This document shows, piece after piece, positions 1 to 14,600 of a stretch of 64,000 nucleotides of DNA. The translations under genes were made by a program, and so were the position numbers. The notes beneath the pieces are model-generated. The model had not been told where the DNA came from. It saw only the letters and a list, made by a program, of their open reading frames with translations, and did no database searches. Location: NCBI GenBank assembly GCA_964019165.1, contig OZ025276.1, forward strand, positions 11,105,205 to 11,169,204, in the 5' to 3' direction. This stretch comes from Mastigias papua. Its lineage: Eukaryota; Cnidaria; Scyphozoa; Rhizostomeae; Mastigiidae. Position 1 is the first letter of the stretch, and the number at the start of each line of letters is the position of its first letter.

Positions 1-442
1 TTGTAAAGAAAACCCAAAATAACAAAATTTAGACAAATGCAATACAATGTTGCATTAAATATTTCAAGTGTAAAATTTTAGCAGTTGATCATTAGTACAA
101 TATTGCTGTATTGGAGTGGGAATAATTTCACACAAAATTTAAGTTTGTATTACAAGATGCCAGAATATGAATATTCAAAAGTTCAAAATAAACAATAAAT
201 CCTATGCAACTTTTTAAAACCTGCTTGAATCCCAATGAGCTTTTTCTAGGGAATTTTAGATTTTTTTCTGGCTCCGAAAGAAAATATTAATTCCCAGCCT
301 GATATGCAGAATCTTACTTTCAAATACAAGTCGTGATAACTTTCCAAATAAATTTTAAATGAAAAATTTTGTAGACAATAGTAGATCAGTCATATTTAAT
401 GTTCAATTCTTGTTTACTTTTCAAGTTAGCATCTTAGTTTGT
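1..442. other. Non-coding, probably 3' flank/UTR of the Myb/SANT-like gene
   Basis: No open frame or RNA gene is visible in this AT-rich stretch. It lies immediately downstream of the stop codon of the minus-strand Myb/SANT-like gene, so part of it is probably that gene's 3' UTR. I see no convincing exon of the neighbouring plus-strand URB1 gene here. Confidence 0.4.
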
Positions 443-2325
443 TCAGTTCAAATTTTGATATGTTTTCTGTTGTGAGTATTCCACTCTTTGTTGATCACTT
501 GTTGCATATCTCTGTTCTTCTTCCTCCAATTGCGTGGCAGAGCCACCAAGCATGGATGTAAATGTAGTACTATTCTTTTGAAATTTATTTTGTGTTTCTG
601 GATGGCAATATGAAAAAACAGGTGACATGAAATGCTGTTGTGACTGCTGATGCAAAAACTGTTGGTTTGGATTGGTTGATATTGCTTGGGCTAGGATAGC
701 AAGGCCATTTCCAAGTTGCTGTCCAAGAGCAGTCAATGATTTTGACATCTGACCAACCATTGCTTCCATGCCCTTTGCTGAATTTTGTAAGATTTCAGCA
801 TTTTTTTTCTTCAACTCAAGCTCCTCTCTAGCAACCCTTAACATAACTTCATCTCGTTGCCGTGAAGATAGTGGTTTTTCCATCTTTGAGCGCTTCTTAT
901 CTTTTAATCGCAATGGCTTTGATGATTCTTCCTCATCCGAACTATCCAGTGGTCTAGCTTTCCTTTTTGGATATGCAGATGGCTCTTCTAGAATTTCTTC
1001 ATCATTATCCTGTGGAATATCATTTGAAGTTGAATCATCTGACTCTACCTCATTCATGGTTTTAGTCATGACAGGGCCATCAATTCTTTTTACAGAGGGG
1101 CAACTACCCCAAATCATGAGAAGTTCATCCCAATTTTGAATAATTATCTTTCCACTGCCAGACCGTGTTCCTGCAACCACAGCCCTTTTAAAGTTTTGTC
1201 TGATAATCTTAATTCTGCTTTTAATCCTTCCATAACCAGTTTTAATTTGCTTCTTTTGCTCTGCAATAATTTTCTGTAACCATAATTTTTCTTGGTCATC
1301 AGCATCAGTGGGTAATTCATCAATCTCTTCCATTCCAAAGTCTTCTGATGGATACAATCTTGCCATTAGTTGCCGAATATCTTCATAAAATTTTATCAAG
1401 TCAGCTTCAATGTCCTTGCCTTCAAAGTCTTTTTTCACCTTGTATTCATAAAGACAACCAATCAAGCTTGTAATTTTTTCATCATTCCATGTCCATCGCC
1501 TTGACTTTGGCTCAGAAGAACTGTTTGACATTTGTGAGGCATCTGAGAGTGTCTCTTGCTCTTCATTTAATATTTCATTGGCACTGTCTGGGAAGTTGTT
1601 AGCAGCATAGGATTGAGAAAATTTTGCTACAACTTTGCTTGAGGACAATCTGGAGAATAAATGTCAAGCTTTGTAAACAGTTGTAAAAATACTAATCTAT
1701 TGTCTATAATATACGGGACCCCTGTCTATTAATCTCAATAAAATTTGCCCCCTGCCTGTTGCATATTAACACCCCCTTCTACTAAACTGAAAATTTGCCA
1801 ACATGCATACCCCCTTCTGTTAGCAACCCCTTTTTATTGAGAACTGGCCAACATGAAAACCCCCTTCTATTGATAATTGGCTGACATGAGGACCCCCCCT
1901 TCTATTTCCACCCCCTTCTAATATTAGAGATACTGGAGTCAGCCTATTGTAAAACCAAAGGAAATCTTGTCTGCAAAATTCTGGGAAGTTTTGATGCCCT
2001 GGGTGCATATTTTCGAAAAAAATCGACTTGATTTTCAAGGAGGCCACCAAAATAACAGAGAGATTACATAAAAGGTTCCCATACTCAGTGATAGTGGCCA
2101 TGAAATAACCAATGTGGAAAATGAAAAATGCAACAAACGAGTGGCCTAACTGACTTTAAGAGATACAATACAATGAGTGGTCTGGCCTAATGCAACAGCA
2201 TGCGGGAGATGCACTAATGCAAAGTGGTTTAATATAACTGAATATAGGAGACACACTGATATGTTTTGATGCATAAAACTAACATACCTTTTATTCGCGC
2301 TCATTTCTCCAGAATTGGCCGCCAT
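443..2325 (-). CDS. Myb/SANT-like domain protein, two exons, probably transposon-derived
   Basis: Two exons on the minus strand: 2325-2288 (ATG, MAANSGEMSANK plus two bases of an Arg codon, donor GTATGT) and 1649-443 (acceptor CTCCAG). The phases join exactly (38 nt, then 1207 nt ending at the stop), giving about 402 residues. After an acidic, Ser-rich N-terminus comes a trihelix/Myb-SANT-like DNA-binding region: a tryptophan-containing helix (RRWTWNDEKITSLIGCLYEY) and, about 90 residues later, a basic segment (YGRIKSRIKIIRQNFKRAV) followed by a GTRSGSGK motif and a WDELLMIWG helix. Then follow a Lys/Glu-rich nuclear-localisation-like stretch (KRKARP, KDKKRSK) and an amphipathic coiled-coil-like helix (REELELKKKNAEILQ) with a Gln/Ser-rich tail. 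Proteins of this layout recur in many copies in cnidarian and sponge genomes and often accompany DNA transposons. No transposase is seen next to it. Target DNA and function are unknown; a nuclear DNA-binding role is inferred. Confidence 0.7.
1708..1915. repeat. Degenerate tandem repeat in the intron of the Myb/SANT-like gene
   Basis: Roughly 40-50 bp imperfect units recur here, each carrying a CCCCCTTCTATT-like block followed by a TGATAATTGGC / GAGAACTGGCC-like block. The array lies in the single intron (1650-2287) of the minus-strand gene. No coding content is seen. Confidence 0.6.
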
Positions 2326-2411
2326 AATTGCTAAATTACCGATGTCCATCCCAGAAGGCCATTCTCTCGTGTTTTGAAAATTCATTTCGCCCCGAAACGA
2401 AAAAAGTTTCT

Positions 2412-2608
2412 GCTCACATGAAAATTTCAGACCGACCTGGAAACTCAAACCGACCTGAGAAAGCGAAACGAATTTCAGGTCGACCTGAGTTTCATTTCGC
2501 CTTCGTCATGTGAGCACTCTACCTTTGAACCAGGGGCTTTGACCGCAGACCGAAATGAGTTTCAAACCGATCTGAGTTTCAGGTCGGTTTGAGTTTTCTC
2601 ATGTGAGG
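2412..2608. mobile_element. MITE-like inverted repeat upstream of the Myb/SANT-like gene
   Basis: The left end CTCACATGAAAATTTCAGAC and the right end (TTGAGTTTTCTCATGTGAG) are imperfect inverted complements. The interior is made of direct and inverted copies of an ACCGACCTGA / TCAGGTCGGT motif. No coding capacity is seen. The element begins about 90 bp upstream of the minus-strand ATG at 2325, so it sits in or beside that promoter. The exact ends and the target duplication were not resolved. Confidence 0.55.
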
Positions 2609-2663
2609 GCAGTCTAAGTATGCGAGTTGAAGCTCGTCTCATATTTATATGAAGAGCTGTCAG

Positions 2664-5600
2664 CGTGCAAACATATTATTTGTTTAATGTCTTAAAATAT
2701 ATGTCCTTGCCAGATCGTTTTGATATTTCCTCACGAGCAGTGCACGGGAGAAGTGTGACCTTTTATGATATGATAATAAATTTTTTTAGATTTGAGTTCA
2801 CACCTTTAGTTGCTGCAGCCTTGCGTTTGTTTGCAATGGATAAACTGAGAAATGATGACAAATATGATTTTGGTAATGCATTTAGTCTTACTTTCTATTG
2901 AAATAATTCACTGGTGTGTATTTGCACAGCTAGAACCTATTACTATTGCATTTGAAATACTAGACAATTTCTCTTTCATTGATATACTAAGTAGTTCATT
3001 AGACAGGAATATAATAGTGGTAGCTATGAATATTTAAATCATTTCACATATAGTATGATATTGAAAAGTGCTCAGAGTGTAGCTTAAGCCTACTGAATTT
3101 TATCCATTTAGAGCCAAATGTATGGATGTTTCGTTTGATGAATGAAAACTATATCGTATCCTCTGTTATCTTTACTAGTTACCTAAATTTGTTCAGAGAT
3201 TTTTATGAGTTTGATCTTTCTTCTTAGAACTGAAAATGTACAATTAGCCATACGGATCCTTTGCAAGAATCTCATGAATTTTGCTATTTGACTTTGTAGG
3301 ATCAATTTCACAAGCTATTTGTTCTGTTCTCGTTGATATTCTGATGTCTCAGCTCAACCCCAATGTGCTATCAAAAGTGATTCTTAAGTACATTAAACTC
3401 ATAAAGGAGAAGTATTCAAAAATACAATGCAAATGGATAGTTTTTTGGGAAGATTTAGAGAGATTTACTGTTTACTGGTGTTATGACTCCGCAAAAAGCG
3501 TAGATGATGACGTAAATGATTGTAGTTCTTTTCCAATGTATGGAAGTATGGAGGTACGTTTTGTATAGCTTTCTATAAAAGTATCTTTGTGTTTCGGCTT
3601 GATTGGGGAGCTCCCACACTTTCGTTGTTTTTTGTCCTGTGGCTGTTACTGGCGTTGTTAACTTGTAATACCATGTTGGATTGCAAAGAGCATTGAAATG
3701 ATATGCAATGGTAAGATGATTCTATAGTCCTATTGGATCTTTTGCCGAATCTTTGCAATGCACAGACACTTTTCTGTTAGCTGTGCAGTGATTTTCGAAA
3801 ATTATTTGTATAGCTCTTCATCAGTTTGATAGAACTATCTTTGTTGTATCAGCTTTTGCTACGCTATGTCGTTATGTTGTTATGTTATTATTTCGGGCAA
3901 GTAGATTTATAAGTCGTTTAGTAGAAGATTGTTGAAGAATAATGCCTGTGTAGTTTAGTGACTTGGGTGCATTCCTATTTTTGTTGAGGTTTGTGTTTTA
4001 GTTAGATTTGCAACCACCTTGCAACTCGAGATATCTTGTTTTTCTAGGTTTTAGTGCAATGGTGAATCATTTTGTTATAGTCTGCGTCGTTAATCTATGT
4101 AGTCCATGATTGAACGGTTTCCCGTAAATTTTTCTAATGACCATGACCTCATTACAGGGAGATGATACAGGTGATAAGCCTCTGTTAATGTCAGTGGCAT
4201 CCCTCCTTCGTTATGAATTGTTTTCTGGCTTGGAAAAGGGCCACCTGAGTAGAAGATTTACGGATGATGAATCTTTTTGGAAGGCTGTTGATAAGAGAAT
4301 CAATTGGAATTCTGCTGATTCCATTGGATGGACTGCAAAGATTATTCTCTCTTCTCTTGGTAAAAGCCTTAATCAGAAGTTTACAAATGCTATTCAATTA
4401 TTGACACACTGCATGAAAGAACTAGTGGTAAAATGTGAGCAAATTGTTGGCAAGGAAGACGCTTGTTACAGTACTATTCTAGGCTTGATTTTGGAATCAT
4501 CTGCTATGAAGGAGCTCTACCTAAGCACATACCAACCTCGGGCGTCTGAGACTGTGACGCAGATTTTGCAATTTGCCTTAATGCACAGGACAGATAGCAC
4601 AGCAGATATAATGGTATACTACTTGGAAAAGTTATCATCAGAAGCTTTGAACTCGTTGGTAGAAAGTACCAGTCACAATCCATTTTGCTTTTTGAATACG
4701 ATGAACACTCTGAAAACTTTTGCACCTTACTTATCTCTAGAGGAAAGATCAATTTTGTTTTCGAATGTATTGGGAAAAATTGTTACATTTTGCCTGAACT
4801 TCACGGATCGCTTATCTAAAGCAAAACTATCTGATGCCATCACACAAATTGCAAACTTCATTTCAGATGTTTATGATAAACATTTGATACGCTTGAATTT
4901 CTACTCCAGTCGCTCTTTTGGACATAATGCAGAAAACGATGGAAAGTTTATCCTAGGAAACTCTAGCAGTGCCACTACACACAAAATTTCTTCCTTTTTT
5001 GAACTCTATGAAAGCAGCAACATATCTGTTGTGGAAGATATACTTGTTCTTATGTTGAATACAGATCGGTCTTTGGCTGTCTTGGCTCATCCGAATATCG
5101 TAACTGTTTGTCTCCGAATGCCTTCGCAGAAATCTCTACAAATATTAAGGATTTTGACACAGAATTCCCCACGTCATATGCTGGTATTGCTCAGAGAATT
5201 TAAAGAGATTCCCAGAAGCTTTCCAAAGTCATTCTTAATTCAGATTGCACATATGTTATTATCGGCATGCTTCAGTGAATCCAGAATGAAGATAGGTAGA
5301 GTGCTGTTATTTATTCATATTTGCCTTGTCCATGGTTTACCGCTTTTTAGCAATAGATTGTTATGCCAGAGGGAAAGAACTGCCTGCTAGTTCTAGGTAT
5401 TCTCTGAAGATTCAGCTCTTTTCATTAGCACTTGAAAGCTACATGCATATGTTTTGTATTATAGTTTTCTGTGTCAGTTGTGATATAATCTGAAGAAAGA
5501 ACGCTGAAGAACCTAAGCGTTACGGTTGTTGTCTGGTACATAGAGATATCAAACATGCATGGATTATATTGTGTAATTTTGCCCATTTCTTTGCTGGATT

Positions 5601-8600
5601 TGATTCCATCAATCATTTCCTTGCAGAATATGCTATTGGCAAAAAGCTCTGCAAGGACTTACTTTCTATACTCGCATGTACGGAAGACTTTACAGAACTC
5701 TCAGATCTGGACTTACAGGTATCCATACTGAGTTTTGATCATACTTGGTTTATTTCTCAACATCAATTTGCGTTTGTTTTGCGCTTGCGTTGTGCGCCTA
5801 TGTTTTGCGCTTATGTTTATCGCAAATTTGTTTCGTGTATATATATGTACGTTATTTCAGAAGAATGCAAGATTTTTCCTCGTTTGAAATTTAATTTATT
5901 CCTGCTAATAACTTTATCTAATCCATAAAAGTTTTGTCGTTTCAGATGACGTTTGATATTCTCAAAGCAATTAATAGGGATGAGGGTAATATATATTAAT
6001 TGTTTTTATTGCATTAATAATTAAACAGATAGCTTATTTTAATCCTTTTAGCTTATTTTAATGCTTGTAGTGCTTGTTTTCCTCAAATTCAAGATAGGCC
6101 CTATATGGAAGTAGGAATTTTTCAGAGTAATTTGTGGTTTGTGTATTTCTCATGTCCCCGCAATTACTTGAGACAATGCTTATTGTCTTGTACTGGGAGA
6201 GCAGTACTTAGTCTAGTTGTTCACTCAAGGTTTCCCAATTTGCTAAATAGCTCTCTTTTTCTAAGCATTCCTAAACTATTATAATTTCGACTGTAAGACA
6301 TTGATTTCAATGTCTCGAATTGCCACCCGTGGTCATCAGAGTTATGGAATCAGATGCTATTCTACCATTGCAATGGATGATGATGATGATGATTGCAATG
6401 GATGATGATGATGATTGCAATGGATGATGATGATGATGATTGCAATGGATGATGATGATGATTGCAATGGATGATGATGATGGTGATTGCAATGGATGAT
6501 GATGATGATGATTGCAATGGATGATGATGATGATGATTGCAATGGATGATGATGATGATGATTGCAATGGATGATGATGATGATGATTGCAATGGATGAT
6601 GATGATGATTGCAATGGATGATGATGATGATTTCAATGGATGATTGCAACCAATGCATTGGTACACTTTTCGTGTGTATAGGAGACTATTGGAACCTTAA
6701 GTTGCTTGAAAAAAGCTAGTGTCCGGCTTCTCAGCTCATGAAATAGCATTTCTTTACAATACATAGTCAATGATAATTCATTCAGATTTTCAAAATTTCT
6801 AATTACCATTTAATACTTCTCCTTCTTTTAGGCAAATTTCTTTCGTTGCTAATAAAGTCGGTAGAAGTCGTTTCAAGTGTTTCCGGCATACGTGTACAAT
6901 CAAGGTGGGACTTCTGTGATGCTTTCGTTGTTTTTCGAGACCCTATGTATAATTCGTGACATTTATCTAGCTTCCTCTAAGTTTATTTGTTCTGTTACAA
7001 GTCATACTTTGATTTCAAGGTATCTTCTCAAGTTGTTTGAGGAATGCATTCTGGAAAGATTTTCTGAGCAAGATCCAGCCAAGCTTATGAGCTCCTTGGT
7101 CAGCCTTATGAGGATATGGGAGAAATCAGTTTCTTCTAAAGGTATTTTTCCTACTTCATTATTCATAGCAATTCCACGGATTTATCAATAATTCTAATTT
7201 GCATGTAGCAATGTAGGTGCCCTATTGTCATCAAATGGTTTATGTTTCTTGTCGTCCTCCTTGTTTTACGGTCCATATTTTAGCTGTGAAATACAACATC
7301 GTTCTCTTGAACTGTATCCTGGGTATTCTTGACAGTTTGGCATCCAGTTTTACTTAAATTCTAATATTTTTTATTGGAACTCGCGTTTTTGTTGGCATAA
7401 CTTTATCAATGCTCGGAGTAGTTTTTTCACATATTTTACCGTGAAGGTTTATCAATTCTACTTGGTTTTGATTAAGTGAAAGTTGTCTGCATGCGAGAGT
7501 TCGTTTGTTTTGTTTTGTTTCAGATTTACGAGATGAGACCAAGCTGGTAGAAACTGTTGAAGAGTGTATCAGAACCCTTAGCTTGGTAAGAGTTTGTACT
7601 CATCTTTGTTGGGATGTTTCTTTGTCTGCGGTTGTACAGAGTTGCCATAGCAACAAGGTACTTTTTCACTCGTTTGTGACATTTCCATTTTCTAACTTGC
7701 TTTGCAGAAATTTATTGAGGTGAACTACAAAAGATTAAAAGCTACAATTTCTGAAAAATTGATAATGGTTTGGGAGAGTTTGCTTCCATCGTGCTTAAAG
7801 TAAGTAATTTTTATACCCACTACGATAGTGTTGATTAGCAATAATGCAATGTTAGGAAAATAGTGTAATATTTTAACTTTAGTTTTTTGCAGTGTGGTTT
7901 CCAGGTTTTAAAGAATTGAAAGCAAGCGTATCCGAATGTTTCTTGAGTGCGTAAAAGTTCTACATGCTGGAGCATTATGCCCCAAGGAGCTTTCCCTGAG
8001 CCTGCCAAGAAGGCTTTTATTCATTGTTTCTTTTTCTAAGCAGTCAAAGTGATAATACCAGAAGCCACACTATTACCACTTGAGGGACCTCTTATTCTTT
8101 AAGACATCAATTATCCAGCTGTTTGCATCGCCTTGTACACTAGGGTGCAAGGTCACTCATCCTCATTAAGCTGATGGGTTAGAGTAGGCGTACCCTTTTA
8201 AAGGTACGCTCCAACGTACGAAGTCGTTTGTGGAACTGCCTTATCTTATCCTTGCTGGATTCTCAAAGAGTTCAGTTTTCACAGTTAATAATTGCTTGCA
8301 GTAATTTGAAATATTCCTTGTCACAAGGACACTTAAAGATATCAATTTTACTGCAACTATTCTCGAAATTTATTTTATCTAGTGAATTTGATTTCTAATT
8401 TTCGTAGAAAAATTTTATATTTTGATTTTTCGTGTGTATTACTATTTTGTCTTCGTGTGTACTACACCTATAACCTCACTTTACCGTATAGCCAGATTTC
8501 GTTTGATCAAGTCTTATTGTGGTGATTCTTTCATAGAAACTGCATCAAAAATCCGCATTCACTAACAACATTGGAATACCTCTTGACGTTTCTGTACGGC

Positions 8601-11600
8601 ATTAAACGATTTCGAACTCAATCAACGCTCACACTGGAGGATGTGTACGAACGTATATTTAACCATTCTCAGTTCTTCCCAATTCTTTTTGATCGCAAGT
8701 TAGATGCTGCAGTTAAAGGTAAATGGTCCAATAGTTGATTTTGTTTTATTGTCAGTTTCTCTTTCCTTGTTACTCGATTTACCAGTAGCTTTTGATGTTT
8801 TCTTATGATGCTGTGGTAAAATACTCAAGCAGTCTGGCTTTGAATATATGCTAAGTCAGACCGACAGATTTTATGCAAGTAAACTAGGTTCTTAAGATCT
8901 CGATCCTTTGTTGTCTTCCTTAAAAGGTTTATAAACTGGGCTCATGGTGCAATCCTATTGCAAGGAGTTATAGAATCTTGGAATTGATTATAATAATTAG
9001 CTGATAAGTCTTCTTAGGGGTCATACATAAAGCACCTACGCTCAAAATCATCTCAATCTTGAACAGCCCGCCCACCCTGTACGCACGGGTACGCTTTTGA
9101 CGTTTCTTTGATATTTCTTGAAAAATGTTGCCAGTTTTAGCAACGATTTTTCACAAAGTGAGGAAAACATACATTAAGTTCCCACTTTTTGCATTGATTG
9201 CATCGTATGTGCATTTTGACCTTTACTAACCCATCCACCCAGTACAAGCGAGTACGATTTTGGCTTTACCCACCCACCTACCCTCAAAGCATACGTACTT
9301 TCTGGACGGCCCCTTGGCTGTCACAAGTATCCAGTTATCATTGCGATCTTTTCCAACCTAGAGTCACTTCTTGGCCTTCTACTGAGTATTGCAAAGTTCA
9401 ATCCGTGTGTATTTGAGAAGTCTCATTTGAAAACGTTGATGGCAGCCTATGGCACATCATTGTCAATATTTGGTATGTTTTATTCTGTTGCACTTGATGT
9501 TTACCTGTGTAAATTGTGTTTCATTCTTTGGAGTCGAATTATGCACACGCGCACTCCATCCCATCAATGGTCTCATAGAGGAATTGTGTCTCCGAAGCAG
9601 CGTTTATTGTGTCTATATTCAGTCTTGATCTTAATTACTGTTTTTGATTGAATCGAGAAATCATTCTTTGCAAGATTTTTTCTTTGATGCCATTTGTAGT
9701 TCGCCTCTATTGGTGCAGGTTGTATCTTGATCTTAATTACTGTTTTTGATTGAATCGAGAAATCATGCTTTGCAAGATTTTTTCTTTGATGCCATTTGTA
9801 GTTCGCCCCTATTGGTGCAGGTTGTACCTTGATCTTAGTTACTGCTTTTGATTGAATCAAGAAATCATTTCTTGCAAGATTTTTTCTTTGATACCATTTG
9901 TATTTCCCCCCGATTAGTATAGGTTGTATTGATTAGTGCGATGTAAGCGAAGTGGCTCTGTAATTTCTTTTGAACAGATCAGAAGTTAGTCATATTGTTA
10001 CAGATGTACGAGAGCCACGGTATATCAGCTTTATCTATGAGGTAGGTGTTGCAGGCGGTCTTTTTCGGAGATTGAAGTCTGTGATTTAGGGTTCCCTTGT
10101 GGTAGCGATACTACATTGATCTTTAGATGGATCAAAACCATGGTTCAGCTTCAAGTTGTACGCATTAGAAAGTTGCCTTTTATTTTTCAAACTTCAATGC
10201 TATCGTATATTAATGTTTTATTTAATAATGGATCCAAATCAACAACAATAGGTCAATGTTAAAAGTTATCTGAAATAAAATTCTATGGGTACCTGCAAAG
10301 TTATGTGTTAGTGTTATAATTCTATGGATGTGTCTGTATTATGCTTGCTATACTTTGCCTCATGAATTTGAATGAAGTTATCCTTTTGTCCTAGGCCATT
10401 AATGTGGGGGAAAAGACTTTTTTCCTCCACACCAGATACCAAAGATATGAATCTGTCCTTGTATGATCATGCATCTGTTAATGAAATCTTGGAATCTCTG
10501 GATCGTAGTATAATGCTTAAGAGTGCATTCAATTTTCCTTTGACACTAGATGTTACTGTAAGTTTTAGCTACACTTAGCTTTATGTATGGCTAAACCTGT
10601 TGCGAAAGAGATACCTTGAAATTCGTCACACCTAAGATAAAATTGTCTTGTAAACCTTTGATATACGCTAGTTTTCTTTAGAGGAATATTTGGTTTAAGC
10701 ATATAGACCCTTCAGATAACTAATTGTAACGTAAGCAACCCACACTCTACCCCCTCCTTCCCACTAAGAATTATCTTTATGATAAAGGAATGGAGGCTGC
10801 CTCATTATGAAAATAATTTTTCTATGAACAATCAGATGTCTTTTTTACCTCCTTCAGTAGCAATTGAACAGGAGCGTTGCTTACCTTGTAGAATGTAATG
10901 AACTCTTCTCCCTTCCCTGTTCTGTTGTAATTCATGACACTTGTGTAATGAAATAATTAAATTTTTGATAGTGCTGCGGTGCTAGTATTTCTTTGATACC
11001 TTTTGCAGAAGTTCAACAAGGAAGATATTCAGCTTTTAAAGTCACGAACAGACGTTTACGATCCAAGATTTCTATTTCCCGTTTTCAGCTATATCCTTAG
11101 TTCAAGTGAGTTACCTGATAATTATACCTTCAGCTATTGAATTGCATGATCTGCAGGCTTTTTGCAAAATGTGTGCAAGTGTTTTTCTTATTTACTCAGT
11201 CATTCAAACTTATATTTACGGTTTTGTTTTCAAAGAAATATTTTTTACTTCCAGTTGTAACATTTTGTAATTGCTAGTCTCCTTTGTTTGTTTGATCATA
11301 TTAGGGAATGGATCAACAGAAATTGATTTAAGGTACACAGTTCTGTTGAATGTAAACAAGAATGCAAGTTATCAAGTATAAATGGACAGCGTAGCGAAAC
11401 CTTGTAAAGTATTCTAGGGAAAAGTTATAGAGAGAGGCTGATCAAGCTGGTTAGTCTCATCACACCAACATAGCTTTTTATGAAACTGTCTTCCTTTCAG
11501 GGTTTACAAATGACTGCCGTCGGTTCATCGAACATGGTTGCCTTGCATTTACAGTATCAGCTCTCTCTTCCCAAATCTCCTCGACTCGAAGAGCAGCCTG

Positions 11601-14600
11601 TCATATTTTAGTGAGATTTATGAATCATTTGGAGAGTGCACAATTTCGGGAGAAGAACCAGGTTTCATAGCTATATCAATAATATAGTTTTTCAGATTTA
11701 TGTTGTTGAAAAGTGCACTTCAATTACGTCTTTTGATTTGTTTTTTGGACTTCAAACAGTAATTCTTCCACGGCTAGAGATAGAATCACAAACTCTGTGA
11801 TTATAACTGATTTTTATAGTAGAGCTTTTCATCTGCTTTGTTCTGCTAATATTTGATAGATTTTGGCTGTATAAAATTGAGTCCATTTTGTAGGTTGTTG
11901 TGTTGCTCAATGCGCTGAAAAATTCAATAAAAGATGAGGGAATGATGATCCCATTTGTTGTTTGTTGTTTCACGATATGTTGCTTGCAAGTTATATTCAA
12001 ACCAGGTACCTTATTATAAATCTTTTTCACAAGTGCTCCATAGATCGCTGCATTCTTAGTTGAATGGCAATTTGAATACTGTCACTGTAATTTTTATGTA
12101 CTGAAACGACTTTTCAACCAGGATTTTTTATTTGTTTCTTCTTCAGGACGTGCTGAGTGAAACTTAAAGAGATTTTGTACCAAATTGATTTCTTTTGTGA
12201 TTTTTGCTTTGATATTTTACTCTCTTTTGCAAGTGTGTTTGATCTATGCATTTGGTGCATTTTGTGGAAAGTTACCAGTGACATAATAAGGGGGGTGTTC
12301 TACTTGAGCCTTGGCCACTCAGTGGAGATATAAAAAAGGGACCCATGTGTTCCAAAGCCTGGTTTCCACTTGGGATTGAGAGGTCAGGAGTTACTGCATT
12401 GGCAAGATCAGCCCTGGAAACACGTTAGTCCAAGAATGTTGCTGACAGTAGTACATTTGTGGTATTAGATTAGTTAGCCAATATCATTTACTCTTTCAGG
12501 ACAAGTCCAGTATGGAATTGTGAATAACCTCCTTCTTAAAAAGCCATTCTTGGATTTTCGTGATGGCAGTTTATTGATGGAATTGCTTAACAACAGTTCT
12601 CTGCAAAGTAGTAACGAAAAGTCATGGGTGATCAAGCTGATCGCGAATGGCTTAAGAACGACTCTAGACTACTACATTTATAAAAGGAGCCATGTTTTCG
12701 AGCACCTGATGTTTCTGTATGATTCGCCATTTTGCAGTTACTCAATAAAGGTTTGTTTTGTGGTCTTATTGCGGTATTTGTTACATAGATATTTGTACCG
12801 CAATCTATTCAGCTTCATTGCGTTCACGACTTTGATTACTACTCTTTTAAATAGTGCGGTTTTGCTCTCTTATCAAAGCGAACCCACTTCTTTTGTTTAG
12901 TCTTATCAATATTGTTGACATCTGTATGTTCTTTTTCTTATGTACATTTACAAACATTATCCTGTTGTTTTTATGTAAATGATGCAGAACATCCTTTCTA
13001 TCGGACAATCCTTTTGGCCATCCCCTTAATTTCTTCCCTATTACGTTTTAAGCATATTGATAGATAAAATAGTTAGGCAGCCATCAGATAGCTGCATACA
13101 TTTTGGGCTTACAAATATACAGCCTCTGCCTGAACTGATTGGCTCACCCAGTCATTCAAGTATTGCATTAGTTGTATATTTCCAGTACAAATATCTTCTT
13201 TCTTATAAACAATGACATGTTAGTAGTGTACTGATTTCACAGTTCGTAAAATGCCTGACGTTGTATAATGTTGATGTCCCACCCGACATTAACCATTTCT
13301 TTTCTGCACGTTTTCTCAACGAAATCATCTATGAAACCATAAAATTAAACAAACCAGAGTTAGGAAAAGCATTAGTTTTGAGAGAAACAAGTATATGTGA
13401 CACTTTGTACCTTTTATTTATTACTGCCCTTGAAGTAGATGTCCTTTTGATATACGTTTTTTTCGATGAGATTGCCTTGTCCTATTGACCCACCCAATTT
13501 TTTTCTATCACTGTATCCAAAAACATGCTAAAAATTTGGTGCTCTTATCTGCAAGATAACCTGTCTTAGTCAACATGGCTCTGGGATTCGATTGAGCCAC
13601 TCTAGAAAGTAGCATAAATATACAAAGACTCTTGGAAGGCATTGTATCCTGCCTAGCAAAACATGCCAAATGCGATTTTTTATTTTAGGAGAAAATTGAC
13701 GATGTTATCATTGCTGCCACTGAAATACACCCAGCTGCTTTTGATTTAGTGAAATGTCACGGTTTAATATCATGGTTGTCAGGAAGACAATCACCTAAAT
13801 TGGATAAGCATCATCGGATTGTCACTGAGATCTTACGGAAAGTTTTAGGTACTTTTGAAACTGGTTGCAAAATCAAAGATGATGATGGTATGGAAGTAGT
13901 AAAGAAACCTGTTCCAAAGAATTTTGCTGAAGAGGCTGCGCTACTCTGCTTTTCAATTGTACCTGACTACAAGTATGTTTGAATTCGTATTTGGTCCTTT
14001 CTCTATTTCAATCTTGATTTGTTTAATTAGGGATGGGTTAACTGGGGAGTTAGGGCTGTCACACCCCCCAACATCCTGTCTGTTTGCATTAAATTACTTA
14101 ATTCCATTGGTAAAACATGGTATATTGCTTTAGTTCATTAAAATGCTACTTCTTAACTGTAGAAAGGGTTAACTCTTAACTGTAGAAAAGAAGGTCCCTA
14201 TTACGAATGGGTGCTACCCAGCTCTAAAAGGGTATGGCCCTGAAGACTTTCCTTTAACACCCTGCAAACAAATCATGCTCATTCCTCCCCTGGAAATGAT
14301 TGAAAAGATACCAGTAACTTCTCAGAATTTGAATATCCATAATGCAAGCCCCTTTTCATGTTTGGGTAATAGTATAGAATTAAGTGATGGTATTTAAATG
14401 CCTATCTTTTTTGCTTTCACCATTAACTAGTCTTTTAAGAGCTGCATTAGTGAACCAACATGCCTTTTTACCAAATGGAATTACAATCTACCAAATAAAG
14501 ACATAATATTAGGAGTATTGCACCCCACACCCCTCAGTAAATCTGTCCATGTGTGCTTATTCTTATGAGGACTGTCAAAGACTTTTTGTTTGTCCCATAG

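Noticed and set aside
768..1139. Plus-strand frame of 123 codons
   Set aside because: Antisense shadow of the Myb/SANT-like exon, without family-like features.
6307..6666. Open frames rich in His/Ile/Ser on the minus strand
   Set aside because: They arise only from the ATTGCAATG(GAT)n minisatellite inside a URB1 intron.
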